A stretch of 64,000 nucleotides of DNA, taken from positions 165,430,160-165,494,159 of the forward strand of contig JBOZIK010000001.1 in the NCBI GenBank assembly GCA_051453625.1, read 5' to 3'. Below are positions 14,239 to 26,489 of the stretch, one piece after another (within the stretch, counting starts at the first letter, position 1; the number at the start of each line of letters is the position of its first letter). Source of the DNA: Welwitschia mirabilis. Taxonomy: Eukaryota > Gnetophyta > Gnetopsida > Welwitschiales. The position numbers and the translations under genes were made by a program. Below the pieces are notes generated by a model that had not been told where the DNA came from, ran no database searches, and saw nothing but the letters and a program-made list of their open reading frames with translations.

Positions 14239-14719
14239 TTATAGACTTATACAATTTCTCACGATAATTTCACATTATTTATTAATTTCTAAAGGACATA
14301 CAGAAAATGACATTCATGCAGTAGAAAACACTGGTGCTGCTATTCAGATCACTCATGCCACTAGTTCTTTAGAGAAACATAGTGCAAAACCTTTTTTTTT
14401 TTAATTTTCATGACAAAGTGATCAAATTGCGGTTATGGGCTTAATTAGTTAACACATCAAAAATAACTGATGATTTCAGTGGTACATGATGGTGTTGCAA
14501 AGACTTTTGGTAGTAACATGTGGTAATGAGTGTAAGATGATGTTGAAAACACATGTTGACAATATAACATGGTAGAATCATCATTCTAAAAGCCACGTTA
14601 TTATGAATTGCATAAGAAAATAATAAGCCTACTTAAGGTCAGATAATAAATATTGTAACTACCCACATTGTAACTGTCATTAATCACTATAAGCCAAAAA
14701 GGCTTCTAATCTTCTTAAC

Positions 14720-14770
14720 CCTTTTCTTGCCTATAAAATGGCCTTACACCCTTGTTTGTAAAGATCTTTT
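14720..14770 (+). promoter_or_regulatory. TATA box, probable LTR promoter
   Basis: A clean 'ctataaaatg' at 14731-14740 is followed by pyrimidine-rich text and a 'taaagatc' region. This is the usual layout of a plant LTR U3/R boundary. No matching second LTR or termini were found, so it could be a solo LTR fragment. Confidence 0.35.
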
Positions 14771-14899
14771 GTTAGAAAACATAATTAATATTCTTAGGAC
14801 ATCACTATTGACATGGCTTTCTAAGCATGTCCTTTGGTAGTAGACTTGTTTTAAGGCTAGTTCGAGGAGTCCATATTAGCCTTATCTTCTTACTTTAAT

Positions 14900-17800
14900 G
14901 TAATGTATTTTCCTATTCTAATGATAGAGTTGTTATTTATTTTTAATTTCTAGTTATTAATAACCTCATACTTTTAATACTTAAGTAAAACTACATTATC
15001 AAGTTCTTTAAATAATCAAGTGAATTCTTTAAGTTAGCTTATTAGTTGTAGTTACTATTATTTGATGTATCTCGATTACTATAATCCTTACTTATCTTGC
15101 TTAATAAGGGATATAAAGGATCAAGGTACCTATTAAATTTATTAATACTCATATGATGAATGAGAGTATGTCTATCACGACTTAATAATTTAAGCCTTAT
15201 TTCAAAAAATTATTGGATAACATTGGAATAAAAATGATCTATTCGACAAGTTGAACTAGGCCTTCAGATCTCATTCATTTTTCCACTTCACTAATCAAAT
15301 TTTATCACAATCTTAACTGTTGGTTTTCACTTGTTTTAATTTCATTACAACTTTAATAAATTCATGTTTCTTCTATTAATATTTACCTTAATTATCTTTA
15401 TGGAAGAATGATATTGGATGCTTACCTACTTTTTATTGATGTTTATTTGTATAATAACAAGCATATTTTTGTGTCTTTGCTAGGGATAATGGCACAGTAG
15501 CTTTTCAAAAGGGGCATAATTTTACTTTCTTAAAATTTTTAGTTTAGTTTTTAACTTTTAAATGCTTTCAGTAATTGGTACTGATTCCTTTTAGTGATAC
15601 TTAATCTAAACCACTTTTTCATTTTTTAAAAAGGATATTAGTCCATTTTCAGTGATACCTAAACTAGTCCTCTTTTGAGTTTCATTTAGTTTTTTACTCT
15701 AACCTAAAAAGCATTCCCATATCAAATATTTTGTGTTATAATTATAATAAGTTTTCTAGAGGTTGTAATTAACACAAGCATTGAAAAAAGTGAAACCCTA
15801 ATATAGAAATTACTTTTTTGTGTGTTTTCTTTTTTATTCTAAGAAATTTTATTTTAATAGCTAGTTTCTGTTTTTATTTCATTTTTGTATTTTTTGTAAA
15901 AAATTTTAAAATGAAAAAAAATTAGAGTTTATTTTCTTGTTTTCATTTCCAAGTTTGCTGTCACTTTGATTTCTATTGAGTTTTTGTTGAACCTTGTAAT
16001 CCAAAAATTTTTGTATAGACCTTGTAAACCTATGATCTTTTTACTAGATTGTAACTCTTAAAATAATTAGTGCCATCACCTTCCCTAACTAACACCACTG
16101 ACCTTCTTAAGAAACAACATCTGAAAATTAAACTACAATCTCTATTAAGCATCGGAAACCCATATATCTTTTGGATCCCCTATGAAACCTACTAAAACTG
16201 TGTATGCATTAGATCTAAGATGATTTATATCATATGATTAGAGTACTTCCATAAAAAACATGGACCCTAACACTGGTATTAATGAAAATTAAAGATTAAT
16301 ATCAATAAGCCAACCTCATGAAGAAGTCCATAGAGAATAATCTTTTCAATAATAGTCTAGCTCAAACACCTAATCTTATTTTTCACATCTCTTTAACAAT
16401 AATACACCCTGGTTAAATGAAGAACTATTAGAAAACCTACATGCCTATTACCTTAGCAAACAAGTAGCCTCAAACTGCAGCATGTGACATAATCAATTTA
16501 ATTTTTCTAATAATACCCCTAGGCAAACCCTTCATGATTATTTACAATCCCAATCCTTAGGTACCAGATCACATATAGTTCAATCACAAGTAGTACATAA
16601 AGTAGATTTTAAGCCTTCCACAATTTATTCATTACCCATTTTCATAGCTTATCAAAAGATCCTTACTGCATCTAAAATCATTTAACTATGTGCTAGCTAG
16701 CTTACCATGATTTTCCAATACTGTAGATGCCCTTTATCTTACCCTTTTTGTGTTCTCCCTTGATAAAAAAGCTAAAGCTTCGTTCTATACCCTTAAATCT
16801 CTATCCATTAGAACTTAAATTAACCTTATTAAAGCCTTTATCTTAAAGTTCTTTCTAAGTCATAAAACCAATACTTTAAGGTAACAGGATGACTACTAAT
16901 AGAAAGATCATTAGACCTTCCCATAAATCTTAGAGAGGTATAAGGAGTTAGTTCATAAATTTTTCTAACATGAATTTAAGCTAGGTATAGTAGTTTGTTT
17001 CTTCTATGATGGGTTATCATCAAACAATAGAAAATTAGTTAAAATAATAAATAGGAGTAGTTTCTTCTATGACAGATTATCATTAAACACTTAGTTAACA
17101 TGATGAGTAGGCATATTTTACAAAGTTTTCCAATATATGAAGTTTCGTATTATCTTAAATTAGTAGCTAAAAGGTCTAGAACCTATGAGAAATCAATCAA
17201 ACTATCTAGATTCTAGCATTCTATTAGGATCACTAGTGTTTTTAGTGCTTTTGATAATTTTTAAATTAATAACTAAATTGATGAACTATTTAGAAGAGTA
17301 AAAAAGTGGGTAATACATAATCATAAATTGGGTTATACATAATTAAATATTAAAAATAAAAATCAAAACAATTTATTGATTTAACCAAAGCAATAGAAAC
17401 GTAGCTATTTCCCATCTTTTAAAAAATTTCATGTTTAATTTTTTTGATTTTTAGTTCCATTCTTTGAGGATAAAAGGATTTAGAAATCATTTTTCAACAA
17501 ACATAACATAAGTTCTTCCTTAAAGTTTTTTTTAAAGGTATTTTTAAAAGGTAATATGTACATTATACATAATACTATTATTATACTTGATAATTTTGTA
17601 GATACTTCTGGCTTAGAGGTAGGCCAACATTTATATTGGCAAATAGGTAATTTTTAAGTTCATGGACAAGTGCTTCTAACTTCTTTGTTTGTTCTTGATA
17701 TTTTATTAAGTTTAGCTATCCCAACTATTTAAAATCCACAAACTATTCCAATAGGTTAGAAAATTTTCCACATCATCTAAATCTTTAAATCTAGGTGCTT

Positions 17801-18430
17801 AATCTACCAAATAGACTCCCATGAAATAATAAAGTGTCCTTCCATAACCTTATTTTAAAATACAATAAATAAATAAGTCAATTTCATAGGACACCATTGG
17901 TAGAGTAAAAAAACAACCTAGATTCAGATACCTATAACCATGGGTGGAGGAACCATTCCAATTTTTCTTGGAAATATGATAACTCATACAATCAAAACCA
18001 CACTAATCAACCAAGAAATTCATTTTCATTACATCTTCCCATTCTTTTCTGTTAGATCAACCATAACCTTTATTATCTAATCCATTAAATGAATTAATAA
18101 GAAATCTAGGAAATCTCAAATTCAAATTAATCTTGAAAATCAATAAACTTTTAGGTAATGTACTTCCTTCATGAATAAACTCAAATACAACCTCTAGAAC
18201 TTTTAAGCCAATACCCAATAAAGATAAAACCATATTCTCTCTTCTTTGAATCAAAGAAAACTTGGTAAACTCGCTACAAGATCACAAATAAACCCAAGAG
18301 GAGTTAAAATTATAAAAGAATTAGAGCCTACTTAAATAGAAAAAACTAAGGCTATTCACCTTAGAAGTGTGAAAGAGTTAAATAATCAACTTAAGCAAAA
18401 CCCAACTAAATAGGACTCAATACTTACAAA
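14900..18430. other. AT-rich DNA, no gene recognised
   Basis: Stops are frequent on both strands. Scattered short poly-T and poly-A runs occur. An open frame at 18057-18254 (minus) shows no family features. The stretch just before 18.4 kb is likely the decayed gag leader of the Athila-like remnant that follows. Confidence 0.5.
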
Positions 18431-18439
18431 GAACAATGA

Positions 18440-19618
18440 AAAGGATAAAACAATAGAAGAATTAGAAGAAATTTTTCCCATTTACTATGATTCTCTACCC
18501 TTCCCTCAACAACTTAGGAAGGGAAATTTTTGAAAGAAATAGCTGGAATCCTTAGATTTTTTTTAATGAAGTCAAAACTAACATGCTGCTATAGAATTTA
18601 TTATATAAATACCCTCTTATGTGAAATTCCTTAAAGATATGTATATAATAAAGAGGAAAATTCATGTTTAAAAAAGGCCTCACTAGCCCAACAAGCTAGT
18701 GTAATCATACAGAATCAAATTCTCCTGAAATACAAGGATCTTAGTTGCCCTACAATTGCTATTACAATTGGAGAAAAACACCTTAGGCAAGTTTTGTTAT
18801 ACATTAGAGTGAGTGTAAACCTATTACTCCATTTAGTTTACAAGAAATTTGGTTTAAATAACCTCAAAAATACAAATTTTCAATTACAATTAGCTAATAA
18901 ATCATTGAAATTACTGCTATAAATTGTTGAATATGTAATTGTTTAAGTAAATAATTGTGACCTTCTAGTAGATTTCATTGTGTTAAAAATGAATTAAACA
19001 AAGAATAATTTGGTTCTAGTCATTTTAGATAGATCCTTTTTGGCAATGTTGAATGCTCTTCTTAATTATCGAAATAATCTGATGAAAATTTCATTTTGCA
19101 ACATAACACTAAACTTAAATATTTTAAACATTATGTAAGTACTAGGGAATATTGACAATGTTGATTTTGTTTATGAAGTTTATAATCTTAATCCTTCTTT
19201 AGTTAACTCAAATACTTATTCCTTTCATGACAATTTTAATGCTTTAGACTCAATTGTTATAAAAGTATTAGATATTTATAGAGATGTTATGAAATGGACC
19301 ATAACTAAATTTGAACATTTTGATTCTTCTACTTATATAGAGTCATCCCATGAGAATGTAGTCCATCCTATACCCTCTTTGAATAACCAATGTTCTGAGC
19401 CTCATAGCCACATTATTCTTGAAAACTTCATTTTGCATTTCTTTGAAAAACCTTCCTATGAAAATATCTTCCAAAATGTCATAAACCCATCAAGATCCAA
19501 GCATGTTTTCCTCACCAAGATTCATAAACACCATCATCAATTCAAATCTTTTCACACATTAATCATCTCATTAAATGCACCAATCAACCACACCTCCTAT
19601 TCATCTATGAATTCTTAA
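18440..19618 (+). pseudogene. Athila/Tat-type Ty3 gag C-terminus and protease remnant
   Basis: Reading through stops, 18490-18770 resembles the gag-to-protease linker of Athila/Tat elements (an LPFPQQL motif near 18500). It is followed by a protease region: CPTIAITIG near 18745, VSVNLL near 18812 where the family has the active-site phrase LGASVNLLP, then VDFIVL near 18970 and FLAMLNALLNYRNNLMK-SF near 19040. The catalytic Asp-Leu-Gly-Ala is not preserved (an Arg-Val replaces it). The open tail 19289-19618 (109 codons, Ser/His/Asn-rich) matches no domain I know and may be the spacer before RT. No RT follows. Confidence 0.7.
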
Positions 19619-19620
19619 GG

Positions 19621-19765
19621 CTTGATAATCTTGGTTGATGGATATAAATAAATGATCAGCTAATAAGTAATTATCTTGTCAGTAAAAGTTTAGATAGAAT
19701 TTAAGTTCACTTGTATTTTTTATGAAAAGTTTATGCTTATTTTTGAGTTATCTTATTCAGGTTAA
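19621..19765 (+). repeat. Dispersed repeat, matches 22165-22305
   Basis: The end of this segment, 'gcttatttttgagttatctt' plus 'attcaggttaa', is identical to a stretch ending near 22297, and the 120 bases before it align loosely. Copy 1 runs straight into a 100-base gap (19766-19865). In copy 2 the next recognisable feature is a TGTTGG LTR-like start. It may mark a duplicated internal/LTR boundary or an assembly duplication. Confidence 0.65.
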
Positions 19766-19865
19766 NNNNNNNNNNNNNNNNNNNNNNNNNNNNNNNNNNN
19801 NNNNNNNNNNNNNNNNNNNNNNNNNNNNNNNNNNNNNNNNNNNNNNNNNNNNNNNNNNNNNNNNN

Positions 19866-20960
19866 TATAAAGAGAGTCTTCAATTATTTCAATAGGAATT
19901 CTCCTAAATGTTGTGCATTGTCCTCTCCAACATGTGTAAAAAGGGCGATATCAATTCCTAGATCTTCACTAAGCTTGTGCAGGAGTCTTACTCATCCCAC
20001 AACCTGCACACCTTCAAAGAGTGCAAGATCAGATGGCTTGACAGTGGGCATAGCTTTTATTGCAAATCTGATTTGAGAGTGGTAACGTTTAATCCTCCTA
20101 GAAATATTTAAAGGAAACAATAATGGAAAGTTAATGAAATTAAATCATTTCTAATTTTTCAAATCTATCAATAAGTTAAGTGAATTGCATTAGCTAAGCA
20201 AGTGTCAGGTATGTTGCAGGTCTAGTAGTACCTCTTCATTATTGCTATTAAATCTTTACTCCATGTGCATTGATGAAACAAGTGGTGTGTAGTTTTAGAA
20301 CAAGACTGGCAAATAATATAGGTTATTTCCACTTGAAAACCCCTCTTGTGAAGTTGATCTCTAGTGAGGACTTTATGGTGATCCTTGAGCCAATAGAACG
20401 ATTTAAATTCTTGTATTACATTTGAGATTGCATTGTTAGTTATTTATCATTTTAAAATTGAATAGAAAATCATTCTAATTGAAGTAGTTTCTAGATGTAT
20501 TTAGAATTTATCTCTAAATTATAACATTAGGTTGACTTCCTATACTAATATGTGTTTATGTAAATTAGATATTAGTATTGTAGGTTATTATTGAAGGTGA
20601 TTCATTGAAAATGCGAAGTACATGATACATGCCCTAACACTAATGAATACCTTTCAACTTCGAAAACTTATTAACCTTCTTCATCTACTCCATTAGAGAA
20701 ATCATTAATGAAATTCATGAAGCTCTAAGCCCAAACTAACTATGATCGAACCCAAATTATCCACGATCATGAATAAACTCTTAAGTAATGTTCTTCATCC
20801 TTGAGTAATCTAAAATAAACCACCCAACAACATTTCTTCTTTCTTAACAAACTTGAATAAAATTTCCAAATCTACGTCCAAATTCTCCAACAAATTCATT
20901 AAACCAACATCCATATTCTCTCTTCTTTAAATCATACTAAACCTTACAATTAACATGATC
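19866..20960. other. AT-rich DNA between TE remnants
   Basis: No open frame of note and no recognised motif. Confidence 0.5.
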
Positions 20961-20967
20961 TAAACCA

Positions 20968-21732
20968 ATGAGAAGAGAAAATCTTCCTACATTCCATGAA
21001 CATAATTTTAGAAGTCTTGAAAACTTTAAAAGGATTAATGATAGTGGAATTGATGATGTCCAAGTCATATCCTTTAGGAGTGAGAAAGAAACCAATGAGA
21101 AAACCCATGAGAACCTTGATGATAAAAATAGATTAGAGAGTGGACAATCATTTAAAAAAGGTTATATCTTTAAAAGTTATATCTTGGAGGATGAGTAATT
21201 AGTAGAAGATGAGCAACCATTTGAGGAAGGTAATACTTTTAAGAGTTATATAGCCGATAAATTAATAAGCAATATCGATAAGAAACACAACATTGAAGAG
21301 AGACATTTCTTTGAATTACAATCATTGTTTCTTGAGCAACCACATGAGGAGAAATCCCCTAACAATTTTAATGAACAAAAGAATAGTAGCAAAGGGTTCA
21401 CTGATGATCTATCCTATGAAGAATGTTTACCCCTTTCTCAACAACTTCATGAGCCAAATATTTTACTTTCATATTTATCTTCTAAGAAATACCTAAGCCT
21501 TGATGAAAAAGACAAATCTTCTTTAGCATTGGAATCATCTTTTGAAAATTTTCTTAATGAACATTTACCTTCTCTAATGGTTTCCAACTTACTGTTGTCT
21601 TCATCTCAAAATTATGTCTTGCATGAGTTATTGAACAAGCATAAACAATCTAAAGCATGGACTATTTCTGGCTTTACATTCATAAACTTTTCTACTTGTA
21701 CTAATATTATCTCTAATTCTAGGGAATCATGA
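20968..21732 (+). pseudogene. Unknown ORF remnant inside the Athila-like interval
   Basis: Two open plus-strand pieces, 20968-21198 (76 codons) and 21325-21732 (135 codons), lie in compatible text separated by stops. The inferred protein is rich in Glu, Asn, Lys and Ser and hydrophilic, with no membrane segment or catalytic motif visible. A short internal echo occurs in piece 1 (GYIFKSYILEDE) and just after it (GNTFKSYIADK), coded near 21150 and 21225. Position between a Ty3 protease remnant and an LTR-like repeat suggests an accessory or spacer ORF of the element. Function unknown. Confidence 0.4.
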
Positions 21733-22164
21733 ATAAAAATCTACATAGATTCTCTCCTAACTTAGAATGCTTCACAAAATTTCAACCCATCATCCAACCT
21801 TCATTTTCATATTGTTGAGCCATTTTCCATTCATCATCTTGGAAAATCTTTTTTAAAAGTTTAATTTTTTTTAATGCTTTGGATTAAATTTTTCCTTTAG
21901 AATAGATTGTTCTTTTAGATTAGAATTAGGATGGAAAAAATTAATAACATTAAAAATACTTTTGCTTGGTAGTCTCTCTTTCTTAAAATAACCTAAGCAT
22001 TTCCACCCATATAATCATCATCTTAATTCTTTTCATTTAGAAAATCCTTAATAGAGCCTTAGTGTAGAATAAAACATCATCACCTTAAACCTTATCATTC
22101 ACTCCTTTCACTTTGGCATTATTTAATAAAACTTACCTATGTGTTCTTAAAGACTTTATGACTC

Positions 22165-22305
22165 TGGCTGAGGACCTTTAATGAATAAACATTAAGAAGT
22201 GATCATCTTGTCATTATAAATCTAGGTAGAATTGAAGTTCACTTGTATTATTAAAGAAAAGCTTATGCTTATTTTTGAGTTATCTTATTCAGGTTAACAT
22301 CACTT
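22165..22305 (+). repeat. Dispersed repeat, second copy of 19621-19765
   Basis: Shares the end block 'gcttatttttgagttatctt' with the first copy. It sits directly before the candidate LTR start TGTTGG at 22318. Confidence 0.65.
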
Positions 22306-22317
22306 GAGATCTCCATT

Positions 22318-23820
22318 TGTTGGAAAATATGGTTGAAAAACATAGAATCTACCTTCATATTATGTTCTTTATTTTTAAGCATTTTATGGGAATAAGATAT
22401 TTCTTAATTAGGCTAACAACCCAATGACCCCTCTTATGTGCATAAAAATATTGAATATGTGAATAAGAATAAAAAGAAAAATATAATATATATTCTCTAA
22501 AAGCACATTATATTTTGATCAATTAATAGGTTTAATTAACTATTTAAAGACTATGGACACTCCTTGCTGATGCAACTCAAATGATTTATTTATGACATAA
22601 TCAACTGCATTAGGGTTATAGATGTTCACTGGAAATGCAACACTGATTTTATCAAGAAAGGACATGTCTAATTCTGTTAAAGGAACAATGTCACAACACT
22701 AGATGATCAATTTAATCCAAATGCTTAAAATAATGAAACATGTGTGATTGTGAAAAAGGTAAATTATGAAAAGAAAAAGTGAGATTTACAGATGCTTTTA
22801 TGTTTACTTTTTTAACGTAATTAAGAATTTTCTTATTATTTTTTAAATTGTTATAAGTTTACTTAAAGGATATCTTATTTATTTAACATTTTAATATATT
22901 TAAATAAAAAATAAAATTCATAAAAAGTTTAATAAAGTAGCCATTAATCTAGGTCTTTTATCTTTTGCATTTATAGGATTTATGGTTGATGTATGTTTTC
23001 CATTGTATTTTGCATTTATCTTAGTCAATTGCATTGCTAATTTTAACCATGTGATCAAGGAGAAAACACATCCAAAAACATAGTTGTATTTCTTTTGACA
23101 TAACCTGATGATTCATGCCACAATCCATGTCTAATAAATTGAGGCCGTTGACAAATGTGAACAATATTATGATTAAAATTTACCTTTACATCTATAAAAA
23201 CCCACACCTACCCTTAGATTTTTATTATCTCCACAAGCTGAGAGCTCTTTTCATGTCACATTCCATCCCTCCGTTGTTGTATAGACAATTTCTTAGCACC
23301 CAGCTAATGCTAATGCCTATGTTCACTGGCACTGCTATCATTTATACATATCCTATGTTTAGTTTCTACTTACATCCTTATCTTGCATTTATAATTCTTC
23401 TATATATAGGGTATGACTGTTAAAATTTTATTTTTAGCTTGTGTTCTTTGAATTATGTCATGAATCTCATTTTCATTGCATTTCTGAAACTTAGCATGAC
23501 ATTCTGTCACTTTATCTTTCTTCCTCTCTACTATTCCTCTATTTTCCCAACTCTTCTTACTAATTTTCAGAGAAATGAGTGAAAGATAAGGTGTCTTCAT
23601 TAAGAAAGAAATTTAACTCATTTCTAGGTATGTCTACTTTATTTTACCTCATAAGGATTGAAAAAATAGGATGGAAGTATTTTGTGAAAGAGGTCAATGT
23701 ATTCTACTGCCTAAAGCAAGTTCTTACAACAATGCTACATTTGATGATGAAGACACCTGGGTAATCCATTCTCATACACACCATACTTCATTTCGATTTT
23801 AGAGTTGTTTTATGGGTAGA
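22318..23820 (+). repeat. LTR-like repeat, copy 2 (pairs with 11840-14030)
   Basis: Starts with TGTTGG at 22318 and aligns in ordered blocks with copy 1. Divergence is heavy. The copy lacks the TG microsatellite and the 95-bp duplication of copy 1. Together the pair would bound an element of about 12 kb whose pol region has been lost. Confidence 0.45.
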
Positions 23821-24239
23821 ACATTAGAATATCTTTATATGCTTTAGTAAGAAATTTAGAGTATTATACATACCCAACTAAGAAGGCTCGTTATCATGTA
23901 AGCTTTTACATAAAAAATAGCTTTCTTTATTTAGATTTATAATCTATAATATCCTATCTATGTTACATGTCATAAATGCCTATTATGGTCATTTAGATCT
24001 CCTTACAATAATCTGTAAAAGCATGCCTTTTAACATAGTAAAATTTTTATTTAAAATCATCATAAATCATTTTGGACATAAGAGTCATCTTACTTTTCCT
24101 TATTTAATTTCTGTAGTCATCCATAATGAATTTTACCAAACATTAAATTGTAAAAGTTGGAAGAGATCCTATATAGAAACCATTACTCTCTAAAATATTA
24201 TCCAAATCCAAAAGTGCTAGAATACTGATTTCATTTCAA

Positions 24240-24575
24240 GGCAATAGTAAGAGCAGCATGAAGTGCAATTACAACCTAAGTGATAATAAGAGATTTAGCA
24301 TGATCCTTCTCCCGTTTGTTATATTCCTCCTTATGTAACTTCATAAGTACCTCTAATAACTTATCATAAAGGCAAGAAACTTGTTAAAGAAACTTCACAT
24401 CCTTCTCCTTCTTCTCTTAGAATTCTCGATTAAAAAACAAGCTAAAGTCATAAGGAGAAGCATCTAGTTTTATAAGGTATAATGGTTAGGCCAAATAGAG
24501 GTAGAAGGTACTTGGACGACTAAAATAGACATCTTTCAGTAGAAACTTGAACTCCTTATAAGTTTCTAGGAGAAA
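24240..24575 (-). pseudogene. Unknown coding remnant, minus strand
   Basis: On the minus strand a run of about 110 codons with only a few stops reads as a hydrophilic, Lys/Glu-rich sequence (blocks such as KDVYFSRPS and HKEEYNKREKDHAKS). It may be a piece of a transposon gag or coiled-coil protein. No family was recognised. Confidence 0.3.
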
Positions 24576-24579
24576 ACTT

Positions 24580-25709
24580 TTTAAGGGGGAGAGAGATATC
24601 ATGCCCAGCTAGTAGGCCCAATGATAGAATGCATAAGGCTCTAAAAAATTTTTAAAAAATTAAATAATAATCTTTATTTTGTAGGACCAATTGATTATTT
24701 TGATAGCCAAATTATTATATTTTAATCTCTAGATGTTCTTATTTAAATGTTTATCTTCATGGCCAAATTTCTACCTTATTTTATTTAATTACTGAAGTTG
24801 TAGGTTTTTAGTTTAGATGTAAAATACTTGAAACTACTGTGAAAGAATTGAAGTTTACCTTTTTAGTTCATAAAAATTAAATTTCATGCACTTGTACTTG
24901 CACATTATTAAATTTTCACAGCTTTACCTAGTGGTCAAGAATATAATGGTAACAGAGTACTAGATTTAATCCATTCCAAGAAGTAAATAAAGTCTATCTA
25001 ATTAATATCTTCTTGAATGTCAAGAAGTCCATTTAAGTTATTTCTACTAGTATAAAGAGGTTTGATTTTGTGTACTTTACTTGTTGATGGAGTTTTGTTG
25101 GCTAATTTCTAAGCTAGAAGTTGCAACTTTGAAGTGCAGTATGGTTCCCAACCTCCTTGCATCTCTTGTATGGTCTTTTCTATGTTTCTACCTCTTGCAT
25201 GTTTTAATTCTATGCTTGACATTTTGATGACTTATGTTATGCTTGATTCTTGCATGTTTTAAACTATCTACTATATAAATAAAGTATCTTGGCTATCTCC
25301 TCCTTATTTTTGGATTTCTATTGTTACCATGGCTATTTCCTTTATGTTTATTAGGAGGCTTTAGCAAAAATTTATATTGTCATAAATAGACAACTATTTT
25401 TATCTTATGAGACTTGTCATGGATTAGTCTCTTGAAATCTAGTCGAAAGAACTTGTTTGCAAACTTCAGAAGATAAAACATCTATTGGCCTTCCATTAGC
25501 CATGGAAGTGAACTACCAGGGAATAAAATCAAGAGTAATGATGTTATCAAGATGGAAAGGAAGGGGGACAAGGTTGGGAAGGGGGGGTGGTGGAGATTTG
25601 TATAAGCCCCTTTTATTTGCACAATGAAGTACTGTCTATGTGGGCCAAAGGGGGGGACCCACTGTGTTGTCCCCTACTGGCCATAAGAGTGTTTTCTAGT
25701 GATAATTTT
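24580..25709. other. Non-coding stretch with G-runs before a large gap
   Basis: AT-rich until about 25560, then unusually G-rich: seven-G runs near 25580 and 25650, followed by the N block at 25710. Nothing coding is visible. Confidence 0.6.
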
Positions 25710-26388
25710 NNNNNNNNNNNNNNNNNNNNNNNNNNNNNNNNNNNNNNNNNNNNNNNNNNNNNNNNNNNNNNNNNNNNNNNNNNNNNNNNNNNNNNNNNNN
25801 NNNNNNNNNNNNNNNNNNNNNNNNNNNNNNNNNNNNNNNNNNNNNNNNNNNNNNNNNNNNNNNNNNNNNNNNNNNNNNNNNNNNNNNNNNNNNNNNNNNN
25901 NNNNNNNNNNNNNNNNNNNNNNNNNNNNNNNNNNNNNNNNNNNNNNNNNNNNNNNNNNNNNNNNNNNNNNNNNNNNNNNNNNNNNNNNNNNNNNNNNNNN
26001 NNNNNNNNNNNNNNNNNNNNNNNNNNNNNNNNNNNNNNNNNNNNNNNNNNNNNNNNNNNNNNNNNNNNNNNNNNNNNNNNNNNNNNNNNNNNNNNNNNNN
26101 NNNNNNNNNNNNNNNNNNNNNNNNNNNNNNNNNNNNNNNNNNNNNNNNNNNNNNNNNNNNNNNNNNNNNNNNNNNNNNNNNNNNNNNNNNNNNNNNNNNN
26201 NNNNNNNNNNNNNNNNNNNNNNNNNNNNNNNNNNNNNNNNNNNNNNNNNNNNNNNNNNNNNNNNNNNNNNNNNNNNNNNNNNNNNNNNNNNNNNNNNNNN
26301 NNNNNNNNNNNNNNNNNNNNNNNNNNNNNNNNNNNNNNNNNNNNNNNNNNNNNNNNNNNNNNNNNNNNNNNNNNNNNNNNNNNNNNNN
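25710..26388. other. Assembly gap (679 N)
   Basis: Unsequenced. The odd length suggests an estimated gap, not a default scaffold spacer. Long open frames crossing it are artefacts. Confidence 0.99.
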
Positions 26389-26420
26389 GTTTTCACCGTT
26401 CTAGTCGAGACACCTCTAGT

Positions 26421-26486
26421 TATGGGAAAATAATTTTAATAGCTAGTATCTTTTATGGGGAAATAATTTTAATAGCTAGTATCTTG
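26421..26486. repeat. Tandem duplication, period 33 bp
   Basis: 'taattttaatagctagtatc' occurs twice (units starting 26421 and 26454), directly beside the large gap. Confidence 0.88.
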
Positions 26487-26489
26487 TTA

